From the NCBI RefSeq assembly GCF_049670895.1, contig NZ_CP187170.1: 64,000 nucleotides of DNA. One strand, 5' to 3'. Origin of the DNA: Pasteurella sp049670895. GTDB lineage: Bacteria > Pseudomonadota > Gammaproteobacteria > Enterobacterales > Pasteurellaceae. A model generated the notes under the pieces. That model was not told the origin of the DNA. It did no database searches and was given only the letters and a program-made list of their open reading frames with translations. The translations under genes and the position numbers were made by a program. Of the stretch, positions 28,083-36,999 are shown piece by piece (positions within the stretch are counted from its first letter, which is position 1; the number at the start of each line of letters is the position of its first letter).

Positions 28083-28373
28083 ATGGCAGTATGGTTTGTA
28101 TCAAGACATCAAGGAGCAATGGATTGGATTAAAGCACAACACATTCATATAGATCACTGGGTATCTCACTTAGAAATTCACCGCATTCAAGAAAACGATA
28201 TCGTCATCGGCACATTACCATTACACATGGTCGCACAAATTTGCGAAAAAGGGGCTCGCTTCTATTGCCTTTCTATCCACTTACAAGAAGCACAACGTGG
28301 GCAAGAATTAACAGCGACACAACTTAAAGTGCAGCAATGCACATTACAACCTTTTTTTGTAAAAAAATTATAG
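28083..28373 (+). CDS. csx16: Csx16, putative cyclic-oligoadenylate ring nuclease
   Basis: This 96-residue protein begins MAVWFVSRHQGAMDWIK, the signature of the Csx16 (VVA1548) family, and has DIVIGTLPLHMVAQICEKGARF in the middle. Csx16 proteins are known as ring nucleases that open cyclic tetra-adenylate and so switch off the type III response. A 73-base gap separates it from cas6, but an AAGGA ribosome site and a common strand suggest that it is still in the operon. Confidence 0.88.
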   Translation: MAVWFVSRHQGAMDWIKAQHIHIDHWVSHLEIHRIQENDIVIGTLPLHMVAQICEKGARFYCLSIHLQEAQRGQELTATQLKVQQCTLQPFFVKKL

Positions 28374-28383
28374 GAGAACACAT

Positions 28384-29559
28384 ATGCAAAAATACGATAT
28401 TCACGTCTGTTTAATTTCAGGACAAGCCGCCCCCAATTTACTCCCTATTTTAGATAGCCAATTTAAGCCTAAAAAAGCCATTTTCCTCGTCAGTGCCTCA
28501 ATGAAAGATAATGCACAATACCTTGCCAATACCTTTGAAAAAAAAGGCGTTAAAGTAGATCAAATCACATTAGAAGATGTATTTGATTTTTATATGATGG
28601 AAAATCAGCTTATTGACCTCATAGCTCAATATGAAGATGAGAGTATTGCCTTAAATGTCACGGGTGGAACCAAGCTCATGGCAATTGCCGCACAGCAAGC
28701 GTTTTCTATTGCAGGTAAACCGATTTTCTATTTAGACACCGAAAATAATCGTTTGATTTTTATTAAAACCGACAATAATGAAACCGTTCCAAGCCAGCAA
28801 ATTCAAGCCAAAAATGATTTAGAGACTTACCTCTCATCATACGGTTTCAAACTCATTCAAAAACATCATAAAACCAATCAAGATTTAGCGTATTTAAGTA
28901 AGAACTTTATAACATATTATCAAGATTACAAAAACGATATTCCTTTACTGAATAAGTATGCCTCTTTGTCAGAAAAATCAGGATTTAAAGTTAAAATCGA
29001 AAAGGAAGATGCCCGTTCCTCGTCTTTTCTCGATCTATTAAAAGATATGTCTGAAGACCACGTGATTCACTATGACGAAGATACAAAACTGATTGATTTT
29101 AAAAATAAAAAAACCAAAGAGTTCCTCAATGGTATTTGGCTAGAAGAATACACCTATGAAGCAATTAAAGATATTAAAACAATTGACGATATTGCATTTA
29201 GCGTGAATGTGGGATATCACAAATATCAGCTCACAAAAAGCGAATATAGTCAAGAAAATAAAGGGAATAAAAACGAATTTGATGTGGCGTTTATTGCCAA
29301 AAATAAACTGCATATCATTGAATGTAAAACCCAAATACTCGAAAAGAATAATGGTGTTAAAGCCGAGGATATCTTATATAAATTAGAAACCCTTAAAGAT
29401 TACGGTGGCTTACTCACAAAAAAATGCCTTGTAAGCTACCACAAAATTCCTGACGGCGTACATAACCGTGCAAGAGAGTTACGTATAGAAATTATACAAG
29501 GTCAAGACTTACAACGTTTAAAAACCAAAATTCAAGAATGGATAGGAAAAAAACAATGA
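28384..29559 (+). CDS. CARF-domain PD-(D/E)xK nuclease of the Card1/Can2 (DUF1887) family
   Basis: In this 391-residue protein, residues 1-150 form a CARF sensor (DIHVCLISGQAAPNLLPI, then ALNVTGGTKLMAIAA, T93-K97). After a linker there is a nuclease domain with NEFDVAFIAKNKLHIIECKT; the E298/D300 and E313-x-K315 residues match the E-D-ExK active site. Card1 and Can2 are cyclic-tetra-adenylate-activated nucleases acting on single-stranded nucleic acids or nicking supercoiled DNA. This is the clearest ancillary effector of the system and lies directly behind its likely off-switch, Csx16. Confidence 0.9.
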   Translation: MQKYDIHVCLISGQAAPNLLPILDSQFKPKKAIFLVSASMKDNAQYLANTFEKKGVKVDQITLEDVFDFYMMENQLIDLIAQYEDESIALNVTGGTKLMAIAAQQAFSIAGKPIFYLDTENNRLIFIKTDNNETVPSQQIQAKNDLETYLSSYGFKLIQKHHKTNQDLAYLSKNFITYYQDYKNDIPLLNKYASLSEKSGFKVKIEKEDARSSSFLDLLKDMSEDHVIHYDEDTKLIDFKNKKTKEFLNGIWLEEYTYEAIKDIKTIDDIAFSVNVGYHKYQLTKSEYSQENKGNKNEFDVAFIAKNKLHIIECKTQILEKNNGVKAEDILYKLETLKDYGGLLTKKCLVSYHKIPDGVHNRARELRIEIIQGQDLQRLKTKIQEWIGKKQ

Positions 29560-30680
29560 AAAAATATCAACGTCGCATTTTAGTCTCAGTCACAGGCATG
29601 TCTCCTGCGATTGTGACCGAAACCTTATATGCTTTAGTTGTGGACAAAAAATTTATTCCGACGGAAATTCGCGTGATTACAACGGAACAAGGAAAAAATA
29701 AAATTTTGACCGCACTTTTAGGGATTGAAAGTGGCACCAAAAAATATTCAGGTGCTTTGGAAGAGTTTATTCAAGATTATGGTGCTCAATATGGCATTGA
29801 ACAGATTCATTTTGATGAAAGTTGCATCACGGTTATTGAAAATGACAAAGGTGAAAAGCTATCTGATATTAGAACACCTGAAGAAAATATCACCGCATCC
29901 AACCAAATTGTGCGTCTCGTTGGTGAGCTTTGTAAAGATGAAAAAAGTGCACTCCATGTGTCTATTGCAGGGGGACGAAAAACAATGGGATTTTTTATGG
30001 GATATGCACTTTCTCTATATGGAAGAGAACAAGATTCCCTCTCACATGTTTTAGTTTCTGAGCAATTTGAGAGTTTACCTAATTTCTTCTATCCAAAACC
30101 ACAGCCTTATTTTATTAATGACTCAAAAGGGAAAGAGATTGATGCCTCGCAAGCGGAAGTCATGTTAGCTGAAATCCCTTGGGTACGATTAGGATTAGGC
30201 GTATCACAAGAATTACTGAATAATCAAATTTCATACTGTGATTCCGTCACAAAAGCTCAAGAAATTCTTGAAAAACCGACTTTAACCTTCCTCGCACCAG
30301 TTGATGATCGAATTGTTCTATTTGGGAAAACACCAATAAAACTTTCCCCAAGAGGATATAGTCTATTACTCAGCTTGGTGATAGCGAAACAGAGACAAAC
30401 CGTTCTGAGTGCTTCATATTCTCAAGAGCCAGCCTCCAAAGCACTTTATAGTTCGATTTATCACTTATTTAAAGCAGAATTAGAGGCGGAAGATTTTCGT
30501 GGCATCTTAAATGATTCAAGGACAGATATTAATAAAAAAGTCCGAAAAGCTTTTTCATTAAGTAAAGAGATGAAAACCCCATATATCCCTTCCTCTGTCA
30601 ATTACAGCTTTGAGCTATTTATTGACTTGGAAAATATCGATATCTCAGCCATCACGGAGGATTTAAAACACATCCTTTAA
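29556..30680 (+). CDS. CARF-domain protein of the NE0113 (Csm6-like) family, no HEPN motif
   Basis: The protein has 374 residues from the ATG at 29556, which overlaps the previous stop (ATGA); 29538 is a possible longer start. The N-terminal RRILVSVTGMSPAIVTETLYAL and the SIAGGRKTMGFFMGYALSLYG motif are typical of the Cas_NE0113 CARF family. The C-terminal third looks helical, and KTPIKLSPRGYSLLLSLV could be a winged-helix-like region. No R-x4-6-H HEPN ribonuclease motif is present, so it is probably not a classical Csm6 RNase. It may be a ring nuclease or a regulator. An uptake signal is at about 29707. Confidence 0.8.
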   Translation: MKKYQRRILVSVTGMSPAIVTETLYALVVDKKFIPTEIRVITTEQGKNKILTALLGIESGTKKYSGALEEFIQDYGAQYGIEQIHFDESCITVIENDKGEKLSDIRTPEENITASNQIVRLVGELCKDEKSALHVSIAGGRKTMGFFMGYALSLYGREQDSLSHVLVSEQFESLPNFFYPKPQPYFINDSKGKEIDASQAEVMLAEIPWVRLGLGVSQELLNNQISYCDSVTKAQEILEKPTLTFLAPVDDRIVLFGKTPIKLSPRGYSLLLSLVIAKQRQTVLSASYSQEPASKALYSSIYHLFKAELEAEDFRGILNDSRTDINKKVRKAFSLSKEMKTPYIPSSVNYSFELFIDLENIDISAITEDLKHIL

Positions 30681-30702
30681 TAAAAATGGCATATATGCTA
30701 CA

Positions 30703-30735
30703 TTTACACCAATCGCATGATAAATGAGGTGTAAA
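30703..30735. promoter_or_regulatory. Inverted repeat upstream of the YegU-like operon, possible operator
   Basis: TTTACACC and GGTGTAAA are perfect 8-base arms with a 17-base spacer, ending 10 bases before the gene. This could be a repressor site or a hairpin in the leader. Confidence 0.4.
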
Positions 30736-30745
30736 AGAAAAGTAT

Positions 30746-31876
30746 ATGTTACGAGATAAAGTTGCAGGTGCCTTATTTGGGCAAGCATTAGGCGATGCCA
30801 TGGGGATGCCTGCCGAACTTTGGAGCCAGAAAAAAGCCCGCCATTATTTTGGCGGGTTCATTACGGAAATGTTGGACGGCCCTGATGAAAATGACGTGGC
30901 AACCTATTATTCAAAAGGACAATTCACCGATGACACCGCACAGGCGTTGGTCTTATTAGACTCCCTACAAGCAACAGATTTCATCCCCAATCCTAAAGAT
31001 ATTGCAGAACGCTTACTGGCGTGGGCAGAAAAAGAAAATGCCTTTGAAAAAAATATCTTAGGTCCGACCAGTAAAGTGGCATTGGCTGCCTTCCGAGAAG
31101 GTAAAAATGCGAAAGCTTTCACCGATCAAGCCTTATCAAATGGATCAGCAATGCGTATTGCCCCACTGGGGGCTTGTTTTCTACCGACCCAGCCTCAAAA
31201 ACTGGTGGATTATGTGTATGCGGTGACAGAAGCTACCCATACTAGCGATGTCGCCATTGCGGGGGCAGCGATGATTGCAATGGGCGTCGCCTCTGCCATT
31301 GTGCACGATGATTTCGATCTTGTTCTACAAGATATGCTGACAGTGGAACCCCTAGGCTATGCTAAAGGCACAGAAACCTTTAGTGCCCGTTTGCGTGAAC
31401 GCACCGCAATAGGTGTGGAGCTAGCTCGTGCTTATCGTTTACAGTATGTCCAAGCGGAAGAAAACAGACCACTGGAAATGCAAGCCTCCTCGGAAAGTAA
31501 AAGTGCGGTAGAAAAACAAAAAGTTTCCTTAAACATCCCTACCATAGCCTATCGCAATCCATCAATTGACACCGCATTTTTGCAAAAAATCTACGATATT
31601 GTTGGCACCGGTGTGCAGATTATCGAATCTGTCCCTGCCGCCATTGCACTCGCCTATTACGCTCAAGATCCCAATGTATGCAGTTATTTATGTGCCAATT
31701 TAGGCGGAGATACGGACACCATCGGTGCAATGGCAACGGCAATTTGTGGGGCATTTACGGGATTGAGTCAATTTAACCCCGAATGGCGTGCATTACTCTG
31801 TACACAAAATGACATTGATTTTGACGCCTATATCGATATTTTGCTAACTGGTCGTCAGTTATTAACCTCAACCTAA
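30746..31876 (+). CDS. ADP-ribosylglycohydrolase-family protein (YegU-like)
   Basis: This 376-residue protein has the DraG-type fold. The metal-binding motifs are visible: TDDT (residues 61-64, in GQFTDDTAQALV) and GGDTDTIGA (from residue 320). NGSAMRIAPLG is also conserved. Such enzymes cleave ADP-ribose-like N- or O-glycosidic bonds. The next gene is a PfkB sugar kinase, as in the E. coli yegTUVW cluster where YegU and YegV are paired. That suggests nucleoside or ADP-ribose catabolism rather than protein de-ADP-ribosylation. The middle (about residues 235-270) is a low-conservation insert and carries an uptake signal (near 31500). Confidence 0.85.
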   Translation: MLRDKVAGALFGQALGDAMGMPAELWSQKKARHYFGGFITEMLDGPDENDVATYYSKGQFTDDTAQALVLLDSLQATDFIPNPKDIAERLLAWAEKENAFEKNILGPTSKVALAAFREGKNAKAFTDQALSNGSAMRIAPLGACFLPTQPQKLVDYVYAVTEATHTSDVAIAGAAMIAMGVASAIVHDDFDLVLQDMLTVEPLGYAKGTETFSARLRERTAIGVELARAYRLQYVQAEENRPLEMQASSESKSAVEKQKVSLNIPTIAYRNPSIDTAFLQKIYDIVGTGVQIIESVPAAIALAYYAQDPNVCSYLCANLGGDTDTIGAMATAICGAFTGLSQFNPEWRALLCTQNDIDFDAYIDILLTGRQLLTST

Positions 31877-31891
31877 AGGACAAGATACGAA

Positions 31892-32797
31892 ATGAAAATA
31901 TTACTCATTGGTGCAGTCATTGTGGATCAAATGATGTGGTTAGATAAATTGCCACAAACGGGTGATGATGTACTGTGCAAAGCAACAAAATCAGTGGTAG
32001 GTGGCTGTGCCTTTAATGTGGCAAGCATGCTCACACATTTAAACGTGCCACACGAATTATGTGCCCCTGTTGGACAAGGGATTTATGCCAATATCATCAA
32101 ACAGGCTTTGCAGCAAGGCGGCTACCCTTATCAAGAAGATACAAGTGGCGATAATGGTTATTGCCTTTGTCTTATTGAACAGAATGGCGAAAGAACCTTT
32201 ATTACCGTAGAAGGCGTGGAAGGCACCTTCAAACGGGAATGGTTAACCCATATCAACGCCAATCAATATGCCTATATCTATTTAGTGGGCTATCAAATGA
32301 TTGGGCAAAGTGGGCATATTATCCTCGACTGGTTAACCCAATCACTGCACAACCCCACCACGCAAATTGTGTTTGCCCCCGGGGCTGCCATTAATACCAT
32401 TGGTGAGTCAGTGCTAGATCGCTTGTTTGCCTTAAAGCCCATTGTGCATTTAAACCGCAAGGAAATATTACAATATACCCACACCACATCGCTCACCGAG
32501 GCGATATCATTGCTTTATGCAAAAAACCAAAATCATATTGTCGTAACGCTTGGATCGGAAGGCGTGGCTTGGCATCACCACCAGCAAACCGCCTTTATTC
32601 CGACTGTGCCCGCTCAGGTTGTTGATACGGTTGGGGCAGGAGACAGTCATATTGCTGCCTTAATGGCATACCTCAGCAAAGGGGAGCCGTGGGAGCGTGC
32701 GTTGCAACAAGCTAATCGTATCGCCAGTGCCATTGTTAGCGTTGAAGGTGCAACAGTGAATCATAAAACATTCTTAAAATGGAGTATTGATAGATGA
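31892..32797 (+). CDS. PfkB-family carbohydrate/nucleoside kinase (YegV-like)
   Basis: This 301-residue ribokinase-like enzyme has an N-terminal GGCAFNVASMLTHL and the C-terminal anion-hole/catalytic motif DTVGAGDSH (catalytic aspartate about residue 251). It phosphorylates a sugar or nucleoside that I cannot define. The gene lies between the YegU-like hydrolase (15-base gap) and pnuC (overlapping by 4 bases). A plausible path is uptake of a riboside, hydrolysis and phosphorylation of the released ribose. Confidence 0.85.
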   Translation: MKILLIGAVIVDQMMWLDKLPQTGDDVLCKATKSVVGGCAFNVASMLTHLNVPHELCAPVGQGIYANIIKQALQQGGYPYQEDTSGDNGYCLCLIEQNGERTFITVEGVEGTFKREWLTHINANQYAYIYLVGYQMIGQSGHIILDWLTQSLHNPTTQIVFAPGAAINTIGESVLDRLFALKPIVHLNRKEILQYTHTTSLTEAISLLYAKNQNHIVVTLGSEGVAWHHHQQTAFIPTVPAQVVDTVGAGDSHIAALMAYLSKGEPWERALQQANRIASAIVSVEGATVNHKTFLKWSIDR

Positions 32798-33489
32798 ATA
32801 TCATCAGCAACTATTTTCGTGATTGGAGTTGGAAAGAACGTGCTTGGCTTGCCTTTGTCCTGTTATTCCAAACGGGGGCTTGGTTTGTGCAAGATGAAAC
32901 CACTTTTATGTTAATTATGACACTCACCAGCTCACTCAACCTTGTCTTGGGGGCAAAAGGGAAAATTGAGGGGTTATATTTTGCCATTATTAACAGTGCC
33001 ATGTATGCGTGGCAATGTTATGGCATTCCTCTTTACGGTGAAGTGATGTACCACGTGTTATACAGCATTCCAATCAGTGCCGCCGCCATCTATTTATGGC
33101 GACACCATTTAGCCAGCACGGGGGAAGTAGAATTTCGCAAAATGACCCTAAAAGAAATGGTTATCACCACTATTGCCACCATTGCAGGGATTTTCATTTA
33201 TGCGGAAGTCTTAAAATATATGGGCGGCAGCTTCGCCTTTATGGACTCCCTCACTACCGTCGTTGCCGTGATTGCCAGCTATCTCTATATGAAACGCTAT
33301 GCAGAACAATGGTTTATGTGGATTGTGGTGAATGTGCTAGAAGTGGCTATGTGGATTATGGTGTATATTTCTGGCGACGAACCTTCTGGTTTAATCATCC
33401 TGATGCACTTTATTAACTTACTCAACTGTATTTACGGCTTCTGGAACTGGCGACAAATTTCCGACCGAGTTTCACTCCAACATGCTTAA
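32794..33489 (+). CDS. pnuC: PnuC-family nicotinamide riboside (or related vitamin) transporter
   Basis: This 231-residue membrane protein has about seven hydrophobic helices. Motifs include SLNLVLGAKGKIEGLYFAI, WQCYGIPLYGEVMYHVLYSIP and INLLNCIYGFWNW, all typical of PnuC. PnuC proteins let nicotinamide riboside through by facilitated diffusion. Many Pasteurellaceae depend on this for NAD. The overlap with the upstream kinase gene shows one transcription unit. Confidence 0.87.
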   Translation: MNIISNYFRDWSWKERAWLAFVLLFQTGAWFVQDETTFMLIMTLTSSLNLVLGAKGKIEGLYFAIINSAMYAWQCYGIPLYGEVMYHVLYSIPISAAAIYLWRHHLASTGEVEFRKMTLKEMVITTIATIAGIFIYAEVLKYMGGSFAFMDSLTTVVAVIASYLYMKRYAEQWFMWIVVNVLEVAMWIMVYISGDEPSGLIILMHFINLLNCIYGFWNWRQISDRVSLQHA

Positions 33490-33530
33490 CCAAGCAAAAT
33501 GAACTTTGCCCATCAACATCCATTTGGAAT

Positions 33531-33552
33531 GATGGGCTAAAGCCCATCCTAT
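33531..33552. repeat. REP-like palindrome, copy 1
   Basis: GATGGGCTAAAGCCCATC is a near-perfect palindrome followed by CTAT. The same unit recurs at 38555-38619 (an inverted pair), 39811, 42330, 42559 and 43681, always next to CRISPR-region breakpoints. Confidence 0.8.
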
Positions 33553-33557
33553 GTTCT

Positions 33558-33686
33558 TGTTCAAAAATATTTTAAAAACCACCGCACTTTTTCACTGAAT
33601 TCCTTACCTATTTGCATTTTAAAAAAAATGTAAATTATTCTTTTATCATTCCCTCACTCATTCAAATCAAGGGAAGAAAAGAAGAT
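33558..33686 (+). repeat. Dispersed ~110-bp upstream element, copy 1
   Basis: This segment contains an uptake signal, CACTGAATTCCTTACC, TTATTCTTTTATCATTCC and ends GGGAAGAAAAGAAGATG. Here it is the immediate upstream region of the 141-codon unknown gene. Near-copies occur at 38431-38556 and 42451-42560, where they run into palindromes instead of a gene. Confidence 0.85.
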
Positions 33687-34110
33687 GCATAACATTTTCC
33701 GTCACACTCAAAATAACCATGCATATTTTGCGACAAATACAAAAAATACATCTCGCTCTATTTTCAGCAGAAAAGTGCACACCAGTGCACAGCACCTTCC
33801 TTGCAATGAATACAACCAAAGTGAAACCTTAGCACTTAGCCTTGGCTATACCGAAGTGGCAGATATTAACGCTTTTCGTGGACGCTACTTTATCAAAAAT
33901 GGCAAAAAATGGATCCATAATATTGAAGCATTACGTCGAAAATTAAATGCCGATTACGGTCGTTATATTGACGATGAAGAATTAGAAGCTTCTGCCCCTG
34001 AAGGCTTTGGCTATGATGTCGTTGCTTATTATATCTACAACGGCTCAGAAAATAGCCTCTCGCATTCTGATGCATTCAAAAAGTTAGTACAACAAGTACA
34101 CATCAACTAG
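33685..34110 (+). CDS. Hypothetical protein next to the array 1 leader
   Basis: I do not recognise this 141-residue protein. The first 45 residues are polar and low in complexity (HTQNNHAYFATNTKNTSRS). The rest looks like a small folded domain, with LGYTEVADINAFRGRYFIKNGKKW and DEELEASAPEGFGYDVVAYY. No signal peptide or membrane helix is evident. GGGAAGAAAAG precedes the ATG. It is the last gene before array 1, and its stop codon is the first point of homology with leader 2, so gene and leader may have moved separately. Confidence 0.6.
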   Translation: MHNIFRHTQNNHAYFATNTKNTSRSIFSRKVHTSAQHLPCNEYNQSETLALSLGYTEVADINAFRGRYFIKNGKKWIHNIEALRRKLNADYGRYIDDEELEASAPEGFGYDVVAYYIYNGSENSLSHSDAFKKLVQQVHIN

Positions 34111-34341
34111 GTTTCATCAAAACAACCTGTTGCCCTTCCCATGATAGAGCCCAACGCCGCTTTAAATTACTGTAGATTTATTCCGCACTTTTTTATAAAA
34201 TAGCCCCGTCTTTTTCTGCAAGGGTCATGAAAAATTTGATTAATATTTATACAAATCAGAACCTAACTTCCCCAAGCATTCTAAAAGTTGGGAAGCCCCT
34301 TCTTAACGTATTAATAAATAAAGGAAAAATACCCCCTAGCA
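34110..34341 (+). promoter_or_regulatory. CRISPR leader of array 1
   Basis: This non-coding segment of 232 bases before the first repeat is nearly identical to 39838-40071 before array 2. Both end in AAAAATACCCCCTAGCA next to the first repeat. Conservation of the two leaders and degenerate repeats at the far end of array 1 show that transcription and spacer addition are from this side. Confidence 0.88.
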
Positions 34342-36600
34342 GTCGAAAGACATTGCCCTGTTCCAAAGGGATTGAGACGAATTTCAAGCAATGCCTGCTC
34401 ATCTACTTCGTCGAAAGACATTGCCCTGTTCCAAAGGGATTGAGACAGACGTTTTGGTTACAACGTGAAGAAAATCACGGGTCGAAAGACATTGCCCTGT
34501 TCCAAAGGGATTGAGACTTGAGCGTGCCCATCACAGTCTTCGCCACGATCATCGTCGAAAGACATTGCCCTGTTCCAAAGGGATTGAGACCGTTTTCTGC
34601 GATAAAGTTAATAGTTCTTAAGCTGTCGAAAGACATTGCCCTGTTCCAAAGGGATTGAGACTCTCCAGACGTGCATAATTCCATAATCAAGTTAGTGTCG
34701 AAAGACATTGCCCTGTTCCAAAGGGATTGAGACTTCTGCTATCACTTCAAAATTGTTATGGGCGACCTTGTCGAAAGACATTGCCCTGTTCCAAAGGGAT
34801 TGAGACCATACTCGCTGATTGCTTCTGCGGCTTTTGTAATTGTCGAAAGACATTGCCCTGTTCCAAAGGGATTGAGACTTCTTTTTTCTAAGTCTGTTAG
34901 GTATGCAGACAAATCGGTCGAAAGACATTGCCCTGTTCCAAAGGGATTGAGACCTAATTCCTTGATTCGATTACGAATCTTAGCAGTCGAAAGACATTGC
35001 CCTGTTCCAAAGGGATTGAGACTCAGCTTCAGTAGCAGAACGTGCCACTCTTTCGTCGAAAGACATTGCCCTGTTCCAAAGGGATTGAGACTTGTTGTTT
35101 TGGATTATGTAATCCTAACTTAAGTCGAAAGACATTGCCCTGTTCCAAAGGGATTGAGACAGTGTCCTCCTTAGGACGATAGTTAATTAGTTAAGTCGGT
35201 CGAAAGACATTGCCCTGTTCCAAAGGGATTGAGACATTCTCTTACATTTTTGATGAACTTCAAGCAATGGTCGAAAGACATTGCCCTGTTCCAAAGGGAT
35301 TGAGACTCTGTCTACTGGTTTATTGTAGATTCGTTTAAAGTCGAAAGACATTGCCCTGTTCCAAAGGGATTGAGACCCTCTAATTCCTCAAGTTTATTTT
35401 GAGCCTCACTGTCGAAAGACATTGCCCTGTTCCAAAGGGATTGAGACTTTTTCCTTTTTTACTAGCCCCTTTTCGGGGGCTGTGTCGAAAGACATTGCCC
35501 TGTTCCAAAGGGATTGAGACTCTTATATGTTAGCTGGAATTGATTTTCCTGATGACGTCGAAAGACATTGCCCTGTTCCAAAGGGATTGAGACAATAAAC
35601 GACTAGCTGACCCGTTGGGAATGTTCCGTCGAAAGACATTGCCCTGTTCCAAAGGGATTGAGACACACTTGCTTACTCTTTTCATGTAGCTCACCTAGTC
35701 GAAAGACATTGCCCTGTTCCAAAGGGATTGAGACTTCACTGTCGGTATGTTGGATAGTGTCGCTATTAAGTCGAAAGACATTGCCCTGTTCCAAAGGGAT
35801 TGAGACTCTTATATGTTAGCTGGAATTGATTTTCCTGATGACGTCGAAAGACATTGCCCTGTTCCAAAGGGATTGAGACTCGAACAAAATCAAAGATGTT
35901 GGTGCAATTCCTGATATTGTCGAAAGACATTGCCCTGTTCCAAAGGGATTGAGACATGATATCCTTGATCATCACTTGTTGAGCTTCAGTGTCGAAAGAC
36001 ATTGCCCTGTTCCAAAGGGATTGAGACTTATTGAAGGCAGACCAACCTTCAATTGAAAATTCGTCGAAAGACATTGCCCTGTTCCAAAGGGATTGAGACC
36101 ATATTATTAATCTCCATGTGTATGGTATTTAGAAGTCGAAAGACATTGCCCTGTTCCAAAGGGATTGAGACAACACTGGCGTGTATTGTGGTTCGAGGGT
36201 TAGGGTCGAAAGACATTGCCCTGTTCCAAAGGGATTGAGACTTTGATCTAGCTCAATTTTTGTCTTGTCTATCATGGTCGAAAGACATTGCCCTGTTCCA
36301 AAGGGATTGAGACCTCTTTAAGTCGATCGTACTTGGTGCTAATTTGGGTCGAAAGACATTGCCCTGTTCCAAAGGGATTGAGATTATTTGAAAAAGAAGA
36401 AACCTTACATTACTTCCAGTCGAAAGACATTGCCCTGTTCCAAAGGGATTGAGACGCGCATGAAAAATCCTGCACCGCCGACCATGGCGGGTCGAAAGAC
36501 ATTGCCCTGTTCCAAAGGGATTGAGACATATTTTTCTGCACGTAATTTTTAGCAGTATAAACTGTCGAAAGACATTGCCCTGTTCCAAAGGGATTGAGAT
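34342..36600 (+). CRISPR. CRISPR array 1: 32 repeats, 31 spacers
   Basis: The 37-base repeat begins GTCGAAAGACATTGCCCTG and ends CCAAAGGGATTGAGAC. Spacers are 31-39 bases. Repeats 29 (36348) and 32 (36564) end in GAGAT instead of GAGAC, consistent with the old, leader-distal end. Spacer 17 (35521-35556) and spacer 21 (35807-35842) are identical. Most spacers, read in reverse complement, contain an open frame with protein-like content, for example DLSAYLTDLEKR and KVAHNNFEVIAE. The repeat's ATTGAGAC end is the expected 5' handle of a Cas6-processed type III crRNA. Confidence 0.98.
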
Positions 36601-36705
36601 TGCCACATCAACGTCTTGTTCAAACTAATACAGATTTGTAAAAGCATTATCTTTTCTGTATTCAGCCTAAAATACCCTCATTGTTTATCTTTTCTCACTG
36701 TGTAA

Positions 36706-36987
36706 ATGGCTAACCGAGAACGTTATTTAATTGCTTACGACATTTCTCATCCACGCCGATTAAGTAAAGTGCATAAAAAAGTCGAAGCATTTGCAATTGG
36801 TGGGCAGAAATCGTTTTATGAATGTTGGTTTACCGAAAGTGAATTGGCGATTTTTAAAACGGACATGGATGAAATTATTGATATCACTGAAGATCGGGTA
36901 TTTATTTTTCAAATTAGCCCACATGCCGAACCTTTGTTATTTGGCAAAGCTAAACTTCAGTCAATATCACCTTTTTTAATTGTTTAA
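36706..36987 (+). CDS. cas2: CRISPR adaptation protein Cas2, first copy
   Basis: This 93-residue Cas2 has the N-terminal strand RYLIAYDIS with the conserved aspartate, and ends LQSISPFLIV. With Cas1 it forms the integrase that adds new spacers. The gene begins 105 bases after the last repeat of array 1, and cas1 follows after 12 bases. It is clearly different from the second cas2 at 38083. Confidence 0.92.
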   Translation: MANRERYLIAYDISHPRRLSKVHKKVEAFAIGGQKSFYECWFTESELAIFKTDMDEIIDITEDRVFIFQISPHAEPLLFGKAKLQSISPFLIV

Positions 36988-36999
36988 TGATAGGAAATA

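Noticed and set aside
29556..30680. Calling the last CARF protein a Csm6 RNase.
   Set aside because: The HEPN motif R-x4-6-H is absent, so only the CARF family assignment is supported.
34342..36600. A type I or type III-B (Cmr) assignment.
   Set aside because: No Cas3, Cascade or Cmr genes are present. The cas10-csm2-csm3-csm4-csm5 order and a single small subunit fit type III-A.
34475..36606. Open frames of 60-120 codons on both strands across array 1, with a repeated SQSLWNRAMSFD or VERHCPVPKGLR motif.
   Set aside because: They are translations of the 37-base CRISPR repeat, which lacks stops in several frames. They have no gene-like start or conservation.
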